Part shown: in pieces, positions 1 to 8,896 of the stretch | Position numbering within the stretch: position 1 is the stretch's first letter | How the letters are laid out: each line of letters starts with the position of its first letter | Origin: Maribellus maritimus | GTDB taxonomy: Bacteria > Bacteroidota > Bacteroidia > Bacteroidales > Prolixibacteraceae | Reading direction: 5' to 3' | Assembly: GCF_022267315.1 (NCBI RefSeq) | Contig: NZ_JAIKLE010000008.1 | Coordinates: 124,001 to 188,000 of the forward strand | DNA: 64,000 nt | The notes under the pieces: model-generated | Told to the model about the DNA's origin: nothing | Databases searched by the model: none | What the model saw: only the letters and a program-made list of their open reading frames with translations | Translations under genes and position numbers: made by a program

Positions 1-509
1 TTAAAATCCCAGCCATATTCTCCCAAATGCATCAGATCCACTTTTTGGCCGGCAGCAGTTACATTAAACTCAAAGGCCGTTTGTTTATCGTTGTATGAGT
101 CAAGCGCTATTCCTGCCATATCACCGTTATTTTCATCACGACGGCCTAAAATCGGACTTATTTTATCCGGCTCATCGTCATGACAAACAATTGCAAAATA
201 CAAATAGGTGTCATCATAAAGTATTTTTATTTCAGTTTGCTGAGACGGAGCGTTTGCCTGATGTGGTTGCTGCTGGATAAATCCTCCATCCCACTTTCCT
301 ACAACTTTCCAGCATTCGTCATCCAGCTTACCGTCTACTTTGGGTTTTAGGTTAGTTCGTGTTGCATAATATACCCTTTTAATGCTTGCATGATGATTCA
401 CCAATGAATCATCGGAAAGCGTATAATTAAAATCCTGAGATTCAGCTACCAGAGATTCAGATAAAAAAGATATACTAAAAAAAAGTATTAAGAGGTAATT
501 CCTATACAT
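1..509 (-). CDS. N-terminal part of a secreted CBM9-like/DUF5916-type protein (cut by window edge)
   Basis: An open frame on the minus strand starts at ATG 507-509 and runs off the left edge, giving about 169 residues. It opens with a hydrophobic signal peptide (MYRNYLLILFFSISFL). The stretch that follows (VDGKLDDECWK, then TEIKILYDDTYLYFAIVCHDD) is the typical start of the family-9-like carbohydrate-binding domain that heads DUF5916 proteins of Bacteroidota, which usually continue into an outer-membrane beta-barrel-like region. That continuation lies outside the window, so the full architecture is inferred. The gene is divergent from the carboxylase operon at 800. The substrate cannot be told from this piece. 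Confidence 0.7.
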   Translation of the reverse strand, partial: MYRNYLLILFFSISFLSESLVAESQDFNYTLSDDSLVNHHASIKRVYYATRTNLKPKVDGKLDDECWKVVGKWDGGFIQQQPHQANAPSQQTEIKILYDDTYLYFAIVCHDDEPDKISPILGRRDENNGDMAGIALDSYNDKQTAFEFNVTAAGQKVDLMHLGEYGWDF

Positions 510-799
510 AACGCATATTTAAATAAGTGGCCTAAAATTAGTTGTTTGCGAAAATACAAAACTTTTTTCTAAGAAAATCTATTTCAACCTTAGAACAAGT
601 TCTTTTGTTTTTCGAATTTAATGGTCGCGATTAACAATCCTATATCTCAAATTTACATTTATTAACACATTTTGATTTGTAGATTAAACCACAAAAGGTA
701 ATTTCAAATGGTTTTCTGAACTAAACAATTTTGGATTTGTACAGTTATACTTGATTGTATTTATAAAACAGATAATTTTTATCGATTTATAAAATCAAA

Positions 800-2305
800 A
801 TGAGTCAAATAAATAAAATTTTAGTTGCAAATCGTGGCGAGATTGCAATTCGTGTAATGCGCACCTGCCGGGAGTTAGATATAGAAACTGTAGCTGTTTA
901 CTCTGAGGCGGATCGCACTTCACTTCATGTAAGATATGCACACGAAGCATATCTCATCGGAAAAGCGCCTTCAAACGAAAGTTATTTAAACATTGAAAAA
1001 ATATTAGAAGTTGCCAAAAACTGCGGAGCCGATGCTATTCATCCAGGTTATGGCTTTCTTTCTGAAAATGCAAAATTTGCACAACGGTGTTTGGAAGAAG
1101 GCATCATCTTTATCGGACCAAATCCGGATGTAATTGTAAAAATGGGTGACAAAATACAAGCCCGTGAAGTTATGAGCAAAGCCGGCATTCCGGTTGTTCC
1201 CGGTACTGATGGTGCGATTACAAGCGAGGAAGAAGCACTTTCCATTATAAAAGAAATTGGCGTACCTGTAATGATAAAAGCTTCTGCCGGAGGTGGTGGA
1301 AAGGGAATGCGGCTGGTAAAAAATGAATCGGAAGTTGTTTCAGCTGTTCGCGCTGCCCGCTCAGAGGCAAAATCATCGTTTGGCGACGATTCCGTTTATA
1401 TTGAAAAATATATTACATCGCCGCACCATATTGAATTTCAAATATTGGCCGATCAGCATGGAAATGCCGTTCATCTTTTTGAAAGAGAGTGTTCTGTTCA
1501 GCGAAGACATCAAAAAATGATTGAGGAAACTCCTTCTCCGCTGATGACAGAGGAATTACGTGAAACAATGGGAAAAGCAGCTGTTGAAGCAGCCAAGGCG
1601 GTTAAATATACGGGGGCAGGTACTATCGAATTTTTAGTGGATAATGACCTGAACTACTATTTCCTTGAAATGAATACAAGGCTTCAGGTTGAACATCCAA
1701 TAACTGAAAGAGTCACCGGAGTTGATTTGGTAAAACAGCAAATAAAAATCGCTGAAGGACAGGAATTGGAATTTACACAAGATGACCTTATTCAAAAAGG
1801 GCATGCTATTGAGTGCCGGATTTATGCTGAAGATTCTGACAATAATTTTATGCCCAGTGCCGGAAAAATCTATAAAATTTCAGAACCTCTGGGGTTAGGT
1901 GTCAGAACCGATGGGTATGTGTACGAAGGCTACGAGATTCCAATTTTTTACGATTCAATGATCTCAAAACTTATCGTTTGGGGAAAAACACGGGATGAAG
2001 CAATTCGCAGAATGCGGCGGGCACTCTATGAATACAAAATTACCGGGGTTAAAACATCCATAAAGTTCCTGGAAAGAATCATGAATAATAAAAACTTTAT
2101 TGATGGAAACTACGACACACATTTTATTGAAAAGAACCAGGAACAGCTACTGAATAACGATTCGTGTGAAGACTGTGACGACATGGTAATTATCGCCGCG
2201 TTTATTGATTATCTTGATAAACTGGGAAATTCAGAAAAAAACCAAAAGGAATTTACCGCTGCACAAAGCAGATGGAAGAAAATCCAGTTTATTAATCATT
2301 TCTAA
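800..2305 (+). CDS. accC: biotin carboxylase subunit of acetyl/propionyl-CoA carboxylase
   Basis: The 501-residue product is an ATP-grasp biotin carboxylase, which carboxylates the biotin on the carrier protein encoded next using ATP and bicarbonate. The N-terminal pre-ATP-grasp part begins KILVANRGEIAIRVMR. The glycine-rich ATP loop GGGGKGMR is at about residues 164-171, and the metal and active-site signature FLEMNTRLQVEHPITE is at 288-303. The length is only slightly above the usual 450-500. The carrier and the carboxyltransferase follow directly, so the three form one operon for acetyl- or propionyl-CoA carboxylation in the cytoplasm. A weak promoter-like pair (TTG at 751-753, TAATTTTT at 773-780) precedes the ATG. 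Sequence alone does not settle which acyl-CoA is used. Confidence 0.95.
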   Translation: MSQINKILVANRGEIAIRVMRTCRELDIETVAVYSEADRTSLHVRYAHEAYLIGKAPSNESYLNIEKILEVAKNCGADAIHPGYGFLSENAKFAQRCLEEGIIFIGPNPDVIVKMGDKIQAREVMSKAGIPVVPGTDGAITSEEEALSIIKEIGVPVMIKASAGGGGKGMRLVKNESEVVSAVRAARSEAKSSFGDDSVYIEKYITSPHHIEFQILADQHGNAVHLFERECSVQRRHQKMIEETPSPLMTEELRETMGKAAVEAAKAVKYTGAGTIEFLVDNDLNYYFLEMNTRLQVEHPITERVTGVDLVKQQIKIAEGQELEFTQDDLIQKGHAIECRIYAEDSDNNFMPSAGKIYKISEPLGLGVRTDGYVYEGYEIPIFYDSMISKLIVWGKTRDEAIRRMRRALYEYKITGVKTSIKFLERIMNNKNFIDGNYDTHFIEKNQEQLLNNDSCEDCDDMVIIAAFIDYLDKLGNSEKNQKEFTAAQSRWKKIQFINHF

Positions 2306-2315
2306 AAAATTAGTT

Positions 2316-2825
2316 ATGCCAGTTGAAATAAAACTAAACAACAGAGTTGCATGGGTAAATCTGTTAAATCAAAATGGAAATCTTCTTGAAGTTGAGGTTG
2401 ACGGAAAGCTCTACAAGGTAGATTTAATGCATACAGCCGACGGAACCTTTTCAATTTTGGAAGGAGGACATTCCTATAACATTGAGCTCGTGCCTCATGA
2501 ACAACCAAAAAAATACACTGCTTACACGCTTTATAAAGAATTTGAGCTTGAAGTTATTGACGCAGAAGCTCGTTATCTCTTAAACAGAGGAGCCAATGGT
2601 TTTAGCTCAAACGAAAATACAATTTCGTCGCCAATGCCGGGAAAAGTAGTTGAGATACTGGTTAACGAAGGTGATGAAATAAAAGAAGGCGAGAATGCGA
2701 TTATTATTTCTGCCATGAAAATGGAAAGCGAATACAAATCGCCCCGCGACGGGAAGGTAAAAAAGATAAATGTTAAAGCGGGCGATACAATCGAAGGAAA
2801 TCAGATTTTAATTGAACTGGAATAA
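2316..2825 (+). CDS. biotin carboxyl carrier protein of the acyl-CoA carboxylase
   Basis: The 169-residue protein carries a C-terminal biotinyl/lipoyl domain. The biotin attachment motif AMKM is at 133-136, so Lys135 is the biotinylated residue. The conserved SSPMPGKV that opens the domain is at 104-111. The N-terminal ~95 residues resemble the linker found in methylmalonyl/propionyl-CoA carboxylase carriers. The frame is open further upstream, but ATG 2316 lies 10 nt after the accC stop and gives a normal product, so I take it as the start. Its partners are the biotin carboxylase before it and the carboxyltransferase after it. Confidence 0.93.
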   Translation: MPVEIKLNNRVAWVNLLNQNGNLLEVEVDGKLYKVDLMHTADGTFSILEGGHSYNIELVPHEQPKKYTAYTLYKEFELEVIDAEARYLLNRGANGFSSNENTISSPMPGKVVEILVNEGDEIKEGENAIIISAMKMESEYKSPRDGKVKKINVKAGDTIEGNQILIELE

Positions 2826-2838
2826 AACCTGGAAATAT

Positions 2839-4374
2839 ATGGATTTAAAAGAAAAGTATAACCAGCTCGAAGAATTGAATGAAAAAGCCGAGTTGGGTGG
2901 AGGAATTGAACGTATCGAAAAACAACATGCTGCCGGAAAAAAATCGGCTCGCGAACGGATTTTACAATTGCTCGACCCCGGTACATTTAACGAAATAGAC
3001 AAATTGGTTACCCACCGCAGTTATGACTTTGGAATGGAAACCAAAAAAATACTTGGCGATGGTTTAATTTCGGGATATGGAAAAATGAATGGCAGACTTG
3101 TTTATGTTTTTGCCCAGGATTTTACAGTTTTTGGAGGTTCACTGAGCCGGGCAAATGCCGACAAGATTGTCAAAATTCAGGAATTGGCACTTAAAATGGG
3201 AGCGCCTATTATTGGTTTAAACGACTCAGGTGGAGCAAGAATTCAGGAAGGAGTGGAAAGTCTTGCAGGATACGCCGATATCTTCTATAACAATGTTATA
3301 GCATCGGGAGTTATTCCGCAAATTTCAGCTATCTTAGGTCCTTGTGCCGGTGGAGCAGTTTACTCTCCTGCCCTTACCGATTTTATTTTTATGGTGAATG
3401 AAAAAAGCCACATGTTTGTTACCGGACCAGATGTAATTAAAACTGTTACACACGAAGAAGTTAGCAAAGAAGAACTGGGTGGAGCCTCAACACATAATAC
3501 AAAAAGCGGCGTTGCTCATTTTAATGGAGCTGATGAAGACCAGACTTTAATGATGATAAGGGAACTACTTAGTTTTCTTCCCTCAAATAACCTGGAAGAT
3601 CCTCCCGTAAAAACAACAATCGATCCTTCTGACCGTGTGGAAGAAAGTTTGCAGGATCTGGTACCGGCCGACCCCAACAAACCTTACGACATGCACGAGA
3701 TTATTCAAAAGGTAATCGACAACAAACACTTTTTGGAAGTCCAGGCACAATACGCAAAAAATATAGTTATTGGATTTGCCCGCTTTGGAGGCAAGCCTGT
3801 TGGGATTGTTGCAAACCAACCGGCTCACCTGGCGGGAGTACTCGATATAAATTCATCGGTAAAAGCTGCTCGGTTTGTTCGTTTCTGCGATGCCTTCAAT
3901 TTACCCTTGGTAACTTTTGTTGATGTCCCGGGATTTTTGCCCGGAACCGGCCAGGAGTTTGGCGGTATCATTAAACACGGTGCAAAACTTCTGTATGCTT
4001 TCTCGGAAGCAACGGTTCCAAAGATTACGATTATCACGCGAAAAGCTTATGGCGGAGCGTATGATGTAATGTCGAGCAAACACATTGGCGCTGATGTAAA
4101 TTTTGCTTATCCTACAGCTGAAATTGCTGTTATGGGCCCCGAAGGAGCCATAAATATTATTCACCGGAATAAACTAAATGACGATGAAAAAGTAAACGCG
4201 GTGCAGGAATACCGGGAAAAATTTGCCAATCCGTACAAGGCGGCATCACTGGGTTACGTCGATGAAATCATTAATCCCAGGGACACCCGTAAAAAAATTA
4301 TTGATGCGTTGGATATGACTCAAAATAAACGAAAGTCAAATCCACCCAAAAAGCATGGAAATATTCCGTTATAA
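2839..4374 (+). CDS. pccB: acyl-CoA carboxylase carboxyltransferase (beta) subunit
   Basis: The 511-residue product belongs to the PccB/MmdA carboxyltransferase family, which moves the carboxyl group from carrier biotin to an acyl-CoA. It has two crotonase-fold halves. The first has SGGARIQEG and [16 protein letters not shown]; the second has [15 protein letters not shown] and [11 protein letters not shown]. Both are the CoA/biotin oxyanion-hole signatures. An in-frame TTG at 2812 would overlap the carrier gene; ATG 2839, 14 nt after that gene and preceded by GGAAA, is the better start. A perfect palindromic terminator follows. With a biotin carboxylase in the operon, a carboxylase is likelier than a sodium-pumping decarboxylase. 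Propionyl- versus acetyl-CoA specificity is inferred only. Confidence 0.93.
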   Translation: MDLKEKYNQLEELNEKAELGGGIERIEKQHAAGKKSARERILQLLDPGTFNEIDKLVTHRSYDFGMETKKILGDGLISGYGKMNGRLVYVFAQDFTVFGGSLSRANADKIVKIQELALKMGAPIIGLNDSGGARIQEGVESLAGYADIFYNNVIASGVIPQISAILGPCAGGAVYSPALTDFIFMVNEKSHMFVTGPDVIKTVTHEEVSKEELGGASTHNTKSGVAHFNGADEDQTLMMIRELLSFLPSNNLEDPPVKTTIDPSDRVEESLQDLVPADPNKPYDMHEIIQKVIDNKHFLEVQAQYAKNIVIGFARFGGKPVGIVANQPAHLAGVLDINSSVKAARFVRFCDAFNLPLVTFVDVPGFLPGTGQEFGGIIKHGAKLLYAFSEATVPKITIITRKAYGGAYDVMSSKHIGADVNFAYPTAEIAVMGPEGAINIIHRNKLNDDEKVNAVQEYREKFANPYKAASLGYVDEIINPRDTRKKIIDALDMTQNKRKSNPPKKHGNIPL

Positions 4375-4402
4375 ATCAGAATTATATTAAAATATTGGGC
4401 AA

Positions 4403-4434
4403 AAAGGCGTACAATTGTACGCCTTTCTATTTTT
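4403..4434 (+). terminator. intrinsic terminator after the carboxylase operon
   Basis: A perfect 24-nt palindrome (4403-4426; arms AAAGGCGTACAA / TTGTACGCCTTT) begins 29 nt after the carboxyltransferase stop and is followed by the T-rich CTATTTTT. Confidence 0.85.
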
Positions 4435-4468
4435 AAATACATTTCTCTTTTAAAAAGGACCGAAAGTA

Positions 4469-4499
4469 TTTGATAAATAACATATTATTTCTATTTTTG
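4469..4499 (+). promoter_or_regulatory. Bacteroidota sigma-A promoter for rpsF-rpsR-rplI
   Basis: TTTG at 4469-4472 is separated by exactly 19 nt from TATTTTTG at 4492-4499. This matches the Bacteroidota consensus TTTG-N19-TAnnTTTG at every defined position. Transcription would begin near 4505, leaving a leader of about 40 nt before rpsF, which is often where S6:S18 autoregulation acts. I did not identify the S6:S18 motif itself. Confidence 0.8.
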
Positions 4500-4541
4500 C
4501 GCGTCCAAAAAATTGGATATTTAATATTAATTAAAAATTAG

Positions 4542-4901
4542 ATGTTTATGTTGAATCAGTATGAAACCGTTTTCATTTGTACTCCCGTTTTATCTGAGCC
4601 ACAGGTAAAGGAAGCGGTAAAAAAATTCAAGGAACTCATCGCTGAAAATGGAGGCGAGATGATCCATGAAGAAGATTGGGGAATGAAAAAACTGGCTTAC
4701 CCAATCCAGAAAAAATCGACAGGCTTTTATCATTTATTTGAATTTAAAGCTGATCCTTCTTTTATTTCAAAGTATGAAACTGAATTCCGTCGCGACGAAA
4801 GAGTAATCAGGTTTATGACCGTTAAACTCGATAAGTACGCAATTGAATACAGCAATAAAAGAAAAAAATTACAAAAAGCTAAAACAGAACAGGAGGGATA
4901 A
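4542..4901 (+). CDS. rpsF: 30S ribosomal protein bS6
   Basis: The product is small-subunit protein S6, which pairs with S18 on the platform of the 30S subunit. The [10 protein letters not shown] start, the [11 protein letters not shown]-like segment ([14 protein letters not shown]) and [13 protein letters not shown] are family landmarks. The reading frame has ATG at 4542 and again at 4548; the second gives the usual MLNQYET N-terminus and is probably the real start (117 residues). The stop is 2 nt before rpsR, in the order rpsF-rpsR-rplI that is standard in Bacteroidota. A strong promoter is at 4469-4499. Confidence 0.97.
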   Translation: MFMLNQYETVFICTPVLSEPQVKEAVKKFKELIAENGGEMIHEEDWGMKKLAYPIQKKSTGFYHLFEFKADPSFISKYETEFRRDERVIRFMTVKLDKYAIEYSNKRKKLQKAKTEQEG

Positions 4902-4903
4902 AA

Positions 4904-5173
4904 ATGGCACAGAATTCAAGTGAAATCAGATATCTGACTCCACCGTCAGTTGAAATCAAAAAGAAAAAATATTGCCGTTTCAAAAAGAACGGAATTAAAT
5001 ATGTAGATTACAAAGACCCGGAATTCCTGAAAAAATTCTTAAACGAACAAGGTAAAATTTTACCTCGCCGAATTACCGGAACTTCTTTGAAATATCAGCG
5101 TAAAGTTGGTCAGGCTATCAAACGTGCCCGCCAAATTGCTTTATTGCCATTTGTAACCGACATGTTAAAATAG
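4904..5173 (+). CDS. rpsR: 30S ribosomal protein bS18
   Basis: This 89-residue basic protein is S18, the partner of S6 in the 30S platform. The diagnostic core is [21 protein letters not shown] followed by [17 protein letters not shown] and [11 protein letters not shown]. Length is normal for the family. The start codon ATG 4904 directly follows the rpsF stop, so translation is likely coupled. A GGAGG-like stretch (AAGGAGGACACG) after its stop serves rplI. Confidence 0.97.
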   Translation: MAQNSSEIRYLTPPSVEIKKKKYCRFKKNGIKYVDYKDPEFLKKFLNEQGKILPRRITGTSLKYQRKVGQAIKRARQIALLPFVTDMLK

Positions 5174-5188
5174 TAAGGAGGACACGAA

Positions 5189-5635
5189 ATGGAAATTATA
5201 TTAACACAAGACGTTGAACGTTTAGGAAGTAAAGACGACATTGTATCTGTAAAAGATGGTTTTGCACGTAACTTCCTTATTCCGCAAAAAATGGCGATTG
5301 CCGCTACGGAAACCGCAAAAAAAGTTTTGGCGGAAAACATAAAACAACGTGCGCATAAAGAAGCAAAACTAAAAGACGCTGCAGCTGAAATCGCAGAAAA
5401 AATTGTAAACAAAAAGATTACCATTGGAGCAAAAACCAGCTCATCAGGCAAAATTTTTGGTTCGGTAAATACAATTCAGCTGGCAGAAGCAATCAATAAG
5501 AAAGGTTTTGAAATCGACCGCAAACAAATCATTCTTCCTGAAGACAGTATTAAGGAAGTTGGTTCGTACACAGCAAAAATTAAACTACACAAAGAAGTAG
5601 TTGTGGAAGTTGAATTCGAAGTTGTTGCTGAATAA
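5189..5635 (+). CDS. rplI: 50S ribosomal protein bL9
   Basis: The 148-residue product is L9. The N-terminal globular domain has the L9 signature (KDDIVSVKDGFARNFLIP, 15-32). A long connecting helix rich in Lys/Ala/Glu and a C-terminal RNA-binding domain (KIFGSVNTIQLAEAI) follow. The length matches the family. The ATG lies 15 nt after the rpsR stop and is preceded by the purine-rich AAGGAGG. A bidirectional terminator closes the operon at 5654-5706. Confidence 0.97.
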   Translation: MEIILTQDVERLGSKDDIVSVKDGFARNFLIPQKMAIAATETAKKVLAENIKQRAHKEAKLKDAAAEIAEKIVNKKITIGAKTSSSGKIFGSVNTIQLAEAINKKGFEIDRKQIILPEDSIKEVGSYTAKIKLHKEVVVEVEFEVVAE

Positions 5636-5653
5636 GAAAATAACTTATAAATA

Positions 5654-5706
5654 AAAAGAGGCTGCTTTTATGTTTTTCATACACAAGGCAGCCTCTTTTA
5701 TTTTTT
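5654..5706. terminator. bidirectional terminator between rplI and the 5.8 kb operon
   Basis: A 12-bp stem (AAAAGAGGCTGC 5654-5665 with GCAGCCTCTTTT 5688-5699) is followed on the plus strand by A and seven T. On the minus strand it is followed by a T-rich tract. It can therefore end both rplI transcripts and the converging operon that stops at 5760. Confidence 0.85.
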
Positions 5707-5759
5707 TGACTATTCTTCTTACCTTGTATAAGTATCTCCCGATATACAGACGTAACTAT

Positions 5760-6359
5760 TTATACCTTTATACCTGACCAGTTATTATTTATGTCAAGAG
5801 TAGTGACATCCGTTGCACATCCTTTGGCAACACTATTGGGTGAATCATCAATAATAAGATCATAATATTCTTTTGAATAATTCTCGTACGGACAATGATT
5901 TGGTGCATGACGAACTAATACTGCAGATCCCCATTTTGACCAAACATAGCTCAAATCCGCAGTATCTGCTCTTGCTGAATGCGCTGCACCATTGTAATAT
6001 ATTTTACTGTAATAGTTCATATGATCTACTTCTTCATATGTAGCCCTATCTCCGCTAAAATATTTCTCAACATCGGAAACATTTGGTATTCTAACCGTAT
6101 CTCCCCCATCAGACATATGCCATGCATACGCATGGCAATTATATTTATATGAACCATTAGCTTTAATGTCGGCATTCCATCCATTTACATTAATCATAGA
6201 GTCATAATATGCCCAGCAAGCAGCACGTTCTCCAGCATCCATAATGGTATTATCCACCTCATAATAAATATCTACTCCTGTCGGAGTTTTAATATCAATT
6301 TGACTCAATGAGTATAATGGTATAACTAATAATATTGTTGATAAATTAAGATATTTCAT
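5760..6359 (-). CDS. secreted protein of unknown function with NCHAYAW Cys/His motif
   Basis: The 199-residue product has a short signal peptide (MKYLNLSTILLVIPLYSLSQ) and no lipobox. Its centre carries YNCHAYAWH (Cys75, His76), a downstream His127 in AAHSA, then SKWG (141-144) and RHAPNHCPY (150-158). A Cys followed by a later His-Ser and SKWG-x-H pattern suggests a papain/NlpC-like amidase or peptidase fold, but this is an inference; I know no tested member. The start ATG overlaps the stop of the preceding gene by 4 nt (ATGA), so it is the last gene of a translationally coupled three-gene operon with two related lipoprotein/secreted genes. It may act on a substrate those proteins bind. Confidence 0.75.
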   Translation of the reverse strand: MKYLNLSTILLVIPLYSLSQIDIKTPTGVDIYYEVDNTIMDAGERAACWAYYDSMINVNGWNADIKANGSYKYNCHAYAWHMSDGGDTVRIPNVSDVEKYFSGDRATYEEVDHMNYYSKIYYNGAAHSARADTADLSYVWSKWGSAVLVRHAPNHCPYENYSKEYYDLIIDDSPNSVAKGCATDVTTLDINNNWSGIKV

Positions 6360-7102
6360 TTTGGGTTTACATTTAATTCAATTAAATAGTTTTCAGTATA
6401 ATAAATAATTGTATCGGCAAGCTCAATACTTAATTGGTAAGTACCTGTTCCATCAATAAACCGGCCAAGCGCATCATTCCTGTCTATTGAAAATAAAAAC
6501 GGTTCGTTTTCATCAAAGGCCATAAGACGTCCCATAAATACCGGAGTTCCATCCCAATGAATAACACTGTCATTAAAAATATTTCTTCTTTCTTCAAAAT
6601 AATCCAATTGCAGATTTAACATTTCAATTTTTTGTTCTTTTGAAAACCGGTTTAAAACGCTATCCTGAGCAGAAGCTACTTCAAGAGCATACAAATTATA
6701 ATCTATCGTATTTTTAAGCTCAATGGTTTTAAAATAGGAAATAAAAGCAGCAGGAGCGTCAAGCCGTTTTTCCAGTTCATCAAATCCACGGCACCAATTT
6801 TTCATTAGATTGTATCCCGATTGATATCCGTTTGAAGCTTCTATTAAACGTCCATAAAATGTCGTGTAACAACTTTTTATTAATCCTTCAGTTGTTAGAC
6901 AGGGAAGCACACTTTCGGGAATATTCATGTATTCCTTTCTTTCTTCACTGGTTAACGATGAATCCGGAATACTGCTCGCACAAACATAAACTCCGTCAAT
7001 AAGTAAACTGCAAGGATCCACTTCTTCCTCAACCGGAATCTCTTCATTGTTACAACCCCAAGCAATTATTATAATTGACAAAAAAATTAATAATTTTCTC
7101 AT
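6356..7102 (-). CDS. lipoprotein of unknown function, paralogue of the preceding gene
   Basis: The 248-residue product begins MRKLLIFLSIIIIAWGC, a lipoprotein signal with Cys17 as lipidation site. A longer frame exists upstream but would lack this signal, and ATG 7102 overlaps the previous stop as ATGA, so this start is preferred. The mature part shares LTTEGLIKSCY, GYQSGYNLMK and GFDELEKRLDA with the product at 7099-7835 (MTTENLVETCL, AGYDYLKSVF, GFRELENRKDA), so the two are diverged paralogues, mostly helical. The function is unknown. An envelope location facing the periplasm or surface is inferred from the lipobox. It is coupled to the NCHAYAW protein gene downstream. Confidence 0.75.
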   Translation of the reverse strand: MRKLLIFLSIIIIAWGCNNEEIPVEEEVDPCSLLIDGVYVCASSIPDSSLTSEERKEYMNIPESVLPCLTTEGLIKSCYTTFYGRLIEASNGYQSGYNLMKNWCRGFDELEKRLDAPAAFISYFKTIELKNTIDYNLYALEVASAQDSVLNRFSKEQKIEMLNLQLDYFEERRNIFNDSVIHWDGTPVFMGRLMAFDENEPFLFSIDRNDALGRFIDGTGTYQLSIELADTIIYYTENYLIELNVNPK

Positions 7103-7835
7103 GGTAATAATTTTTTGTAATAAAGGTCTGCCATATTGTTTATACAAATCAACATCTTTCTGTTATCCGTAATTCCTTCTTTTATAAAATCTTCACACTG
7201 TAAGAATCTATTCTTAATATCCGAAAATTCCACGTTTTGATTTTTCTCTAAAATTCTACCAAGTACTAATCCTGTAGAAGACAAACTCAATAAAGAATAA
7301 TTAATTTCCGGATTATTTTTGTCCTGAAAAACAGAAATTGCTGCACCCAAAAGTTGTGTTAAATCTTGTTTAGATAAACTTCTTAGAATATTTGGCTGAG
7401 ATAATACTATCTCAATAAAAATAAATTGATAGCTAAAATTACCTTTTTCAATACTTGTTTTTAATCCCAATCGTTTTTGAGGATCCATTTTTTCGTACTC
7501 TTTAAAAACTCCTTTCCTGCATCTTTTCGATTTTCTAATTCTCTAAATCCATTAAATACAGATTTTAAATAATCGTATCCAGCCTGATTATTATCGCGGC
7601 TGGTAATTAAAATCCACCAGGGATAAGCGAGGCAGGTTTCAACCAGATTCTCAGTTGTCATTTCCGTTAAAATATCGCCCGGAATATTAAAGGCGTTAAG
7701 TCTTTCAGAGAACGAATTGAGCGTATTCCATTCTTCTGTCCCCGGATGAACCGGATAATTCCATGTTACTTCTTCTGTTTGCGCAAATGAAATAAATGGA
7801 ACGAAAAAAATTAAAATAATAAATTTAAAATTCAT
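7099..7835 (-). pseudogene. secreted helical protein gene split by a -1 frameshift (pseudogene or recoded gene)
   Basis: Two frames read as one gene. The first (7835 down to 7461) encodes a signal peptide (MNFKFIILIFFVPFISFAQ) and the N-terminal helical part, and ends 12 codons after Lys112. The second begins in the -1 frame and ends at 7099. Reading T TTA AAG at 7506-7500 with a one-base backward slip gives ...GKEFLK-EYEKMDPQKR... and a continuous product of about 245 residues. That product aligns along its whole length with the paralogue encoded next (6356-7102). TTTAAAG is a valid X-XXY-YYZ slippery heptamer, but a simple one-base deletion or sequencing error explains the data equally well. 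Overlapping stop/start (ATGA at 7099-7102) ties it to its paralogue. The function is unknown. Confidence 0.7.
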
Positions 7836-8507
7836 AATTTTTGGGTTTAGTAATTGTTGGTTTTAATTTAAACTTAGGCTAATAAAAAATTAGTGAAACT
7901 TTTCTTCATATTCAGGATAATCGTAGTTACCGTGCGAGAGAGCAATTGAGAACGAGGTTCATTTGGAGGAGCGGGCTATTCAACCTTGTTGCTGCCCGGG
8001 AATGTTTTAAAAGATTTGGTTTACGGGGCATGTTTCATTTTTTAGGTTTTTTTGTAGTTATGAATTTCAGATGAGTTTAATTACCAGAAGATTGCGTTGA
8101 AAAGCGGGCCAAGAAATATTCGCACCTTCCGGCGTGTAAGTAAAGGTTTTTTGAGTGGCGGGTTCATAATTTTCAGTTTTACTTGTTTGTGAATTTCAGG
8201 TTTATTTCTGTAAGTACATTCCTTAAAACCCGAAAAAGGAACCTGGTAAACAATATGTTTCGTAACACAAAGCTAAAACTTACCTTTCCCAAAGGTTGGG
8301 ATTTTTGGCGTTTACAAGCCACGCGAAGAAACCGCGCGCGAGTAGAACCATGCTTTCAGATTTTAAAGAAACTGAAAGATACGTCCGACTTCGAAGCTCT
8401 AAAAAATCTTTTGTGTATTTGAACTGTTAAGGTAAATCAAAAACGAAAACCAATGGAGATTTTTTATTAAAAAAATATATAAGCAATTTATTCTGAGACA
8501 ACTGCTT
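7836..8507. other. intergenic region of about 670 bp without a supported gene
   Basis: No frame here looks like a protein I can support. A 79-codon frame at 8183-8422 (plus) has an atypical composition and no recognisable motif, so I leave it out. The stretch holds small inverted repeats (for example CCCAA-AGG-TTGGG near 8298) and the word TGAATTTCAG twice (near 8060 and 8190). It separates the 5.8-7.8 kb operon, which reads away from it, from the 3' end of ridA. It may be a relic of a lost gene. Confidence 0.5.
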
Positions 8508-8885
8508 TTATTTTACCGCAATAGTTTCAATTTCAATAAGTACATTCAGCGGTAACTCTTTTACCGCAAATGCTGCCCGGGCTGGTTGATTCTCAGTATA
8601 AAACTGTCCGTACACCTCATTCATGTCTTTAAAGTCTTCCATATTTGCCAAAAGACAGGTCGATTTCACAACGTCCTTATATGAATATCCTGCAGCTTCC
8701 AAAATGGCACCAATATTCTTTAATACCTGAACTGTTTGTTCCTTAATACCACCATACACAACCTTTATTGTTTCAGGGTCTAACGGAATCTGTCCTGATA
8801 TATACAGTGTGTCCCCCACCTCAACAGCCTGGCTGTATGGTCCAATCGCTTTCGGAGCATTTGAGGTTTCAATAACTCTTTTCAT
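8508..8885 (-). CDS. ridA: RidA family reactive enamine/imine deaminase
   Basis: This 125-residue protein is a RidA (YjgF/YER057c/UK114) homologue. These cytoplasmic trimers hydrolyse 2-aminoacrylate and related enamines made by PLP enzymes. The hallmark C-terminal segment [20 protein letters not shown] (101-120) is intact, including Arg103 and Glu118 of the substrate site, and the N-terminal IGPYSQAV (14-21) is present. The length is typical. It lies 11 nt downstream of the lptD-like gene on the same strand and could be cotranscribed with it. Confidence 0.95.
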   Translation of the reverse strand: MKRVIETSNAPKAIGPYSQAVEVGDTLYISGQIPLDPETIKVVYGGIKEQTVQVLKNIGAILEAAGYSYKDVVKSTCLLANMEDFKDMNEVYGQFYTENQPARAAFAVKELPLNVLIEIETIAVK

Positions 8886-8896
8886 TTTTTGTATTA

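Noticed and set aside
8183-8422. 79-codon plus-strand frame in the 7.8-8.5 kb spacer
   Set aside because: No motif, odd composition and no partner genes; treated as chance.
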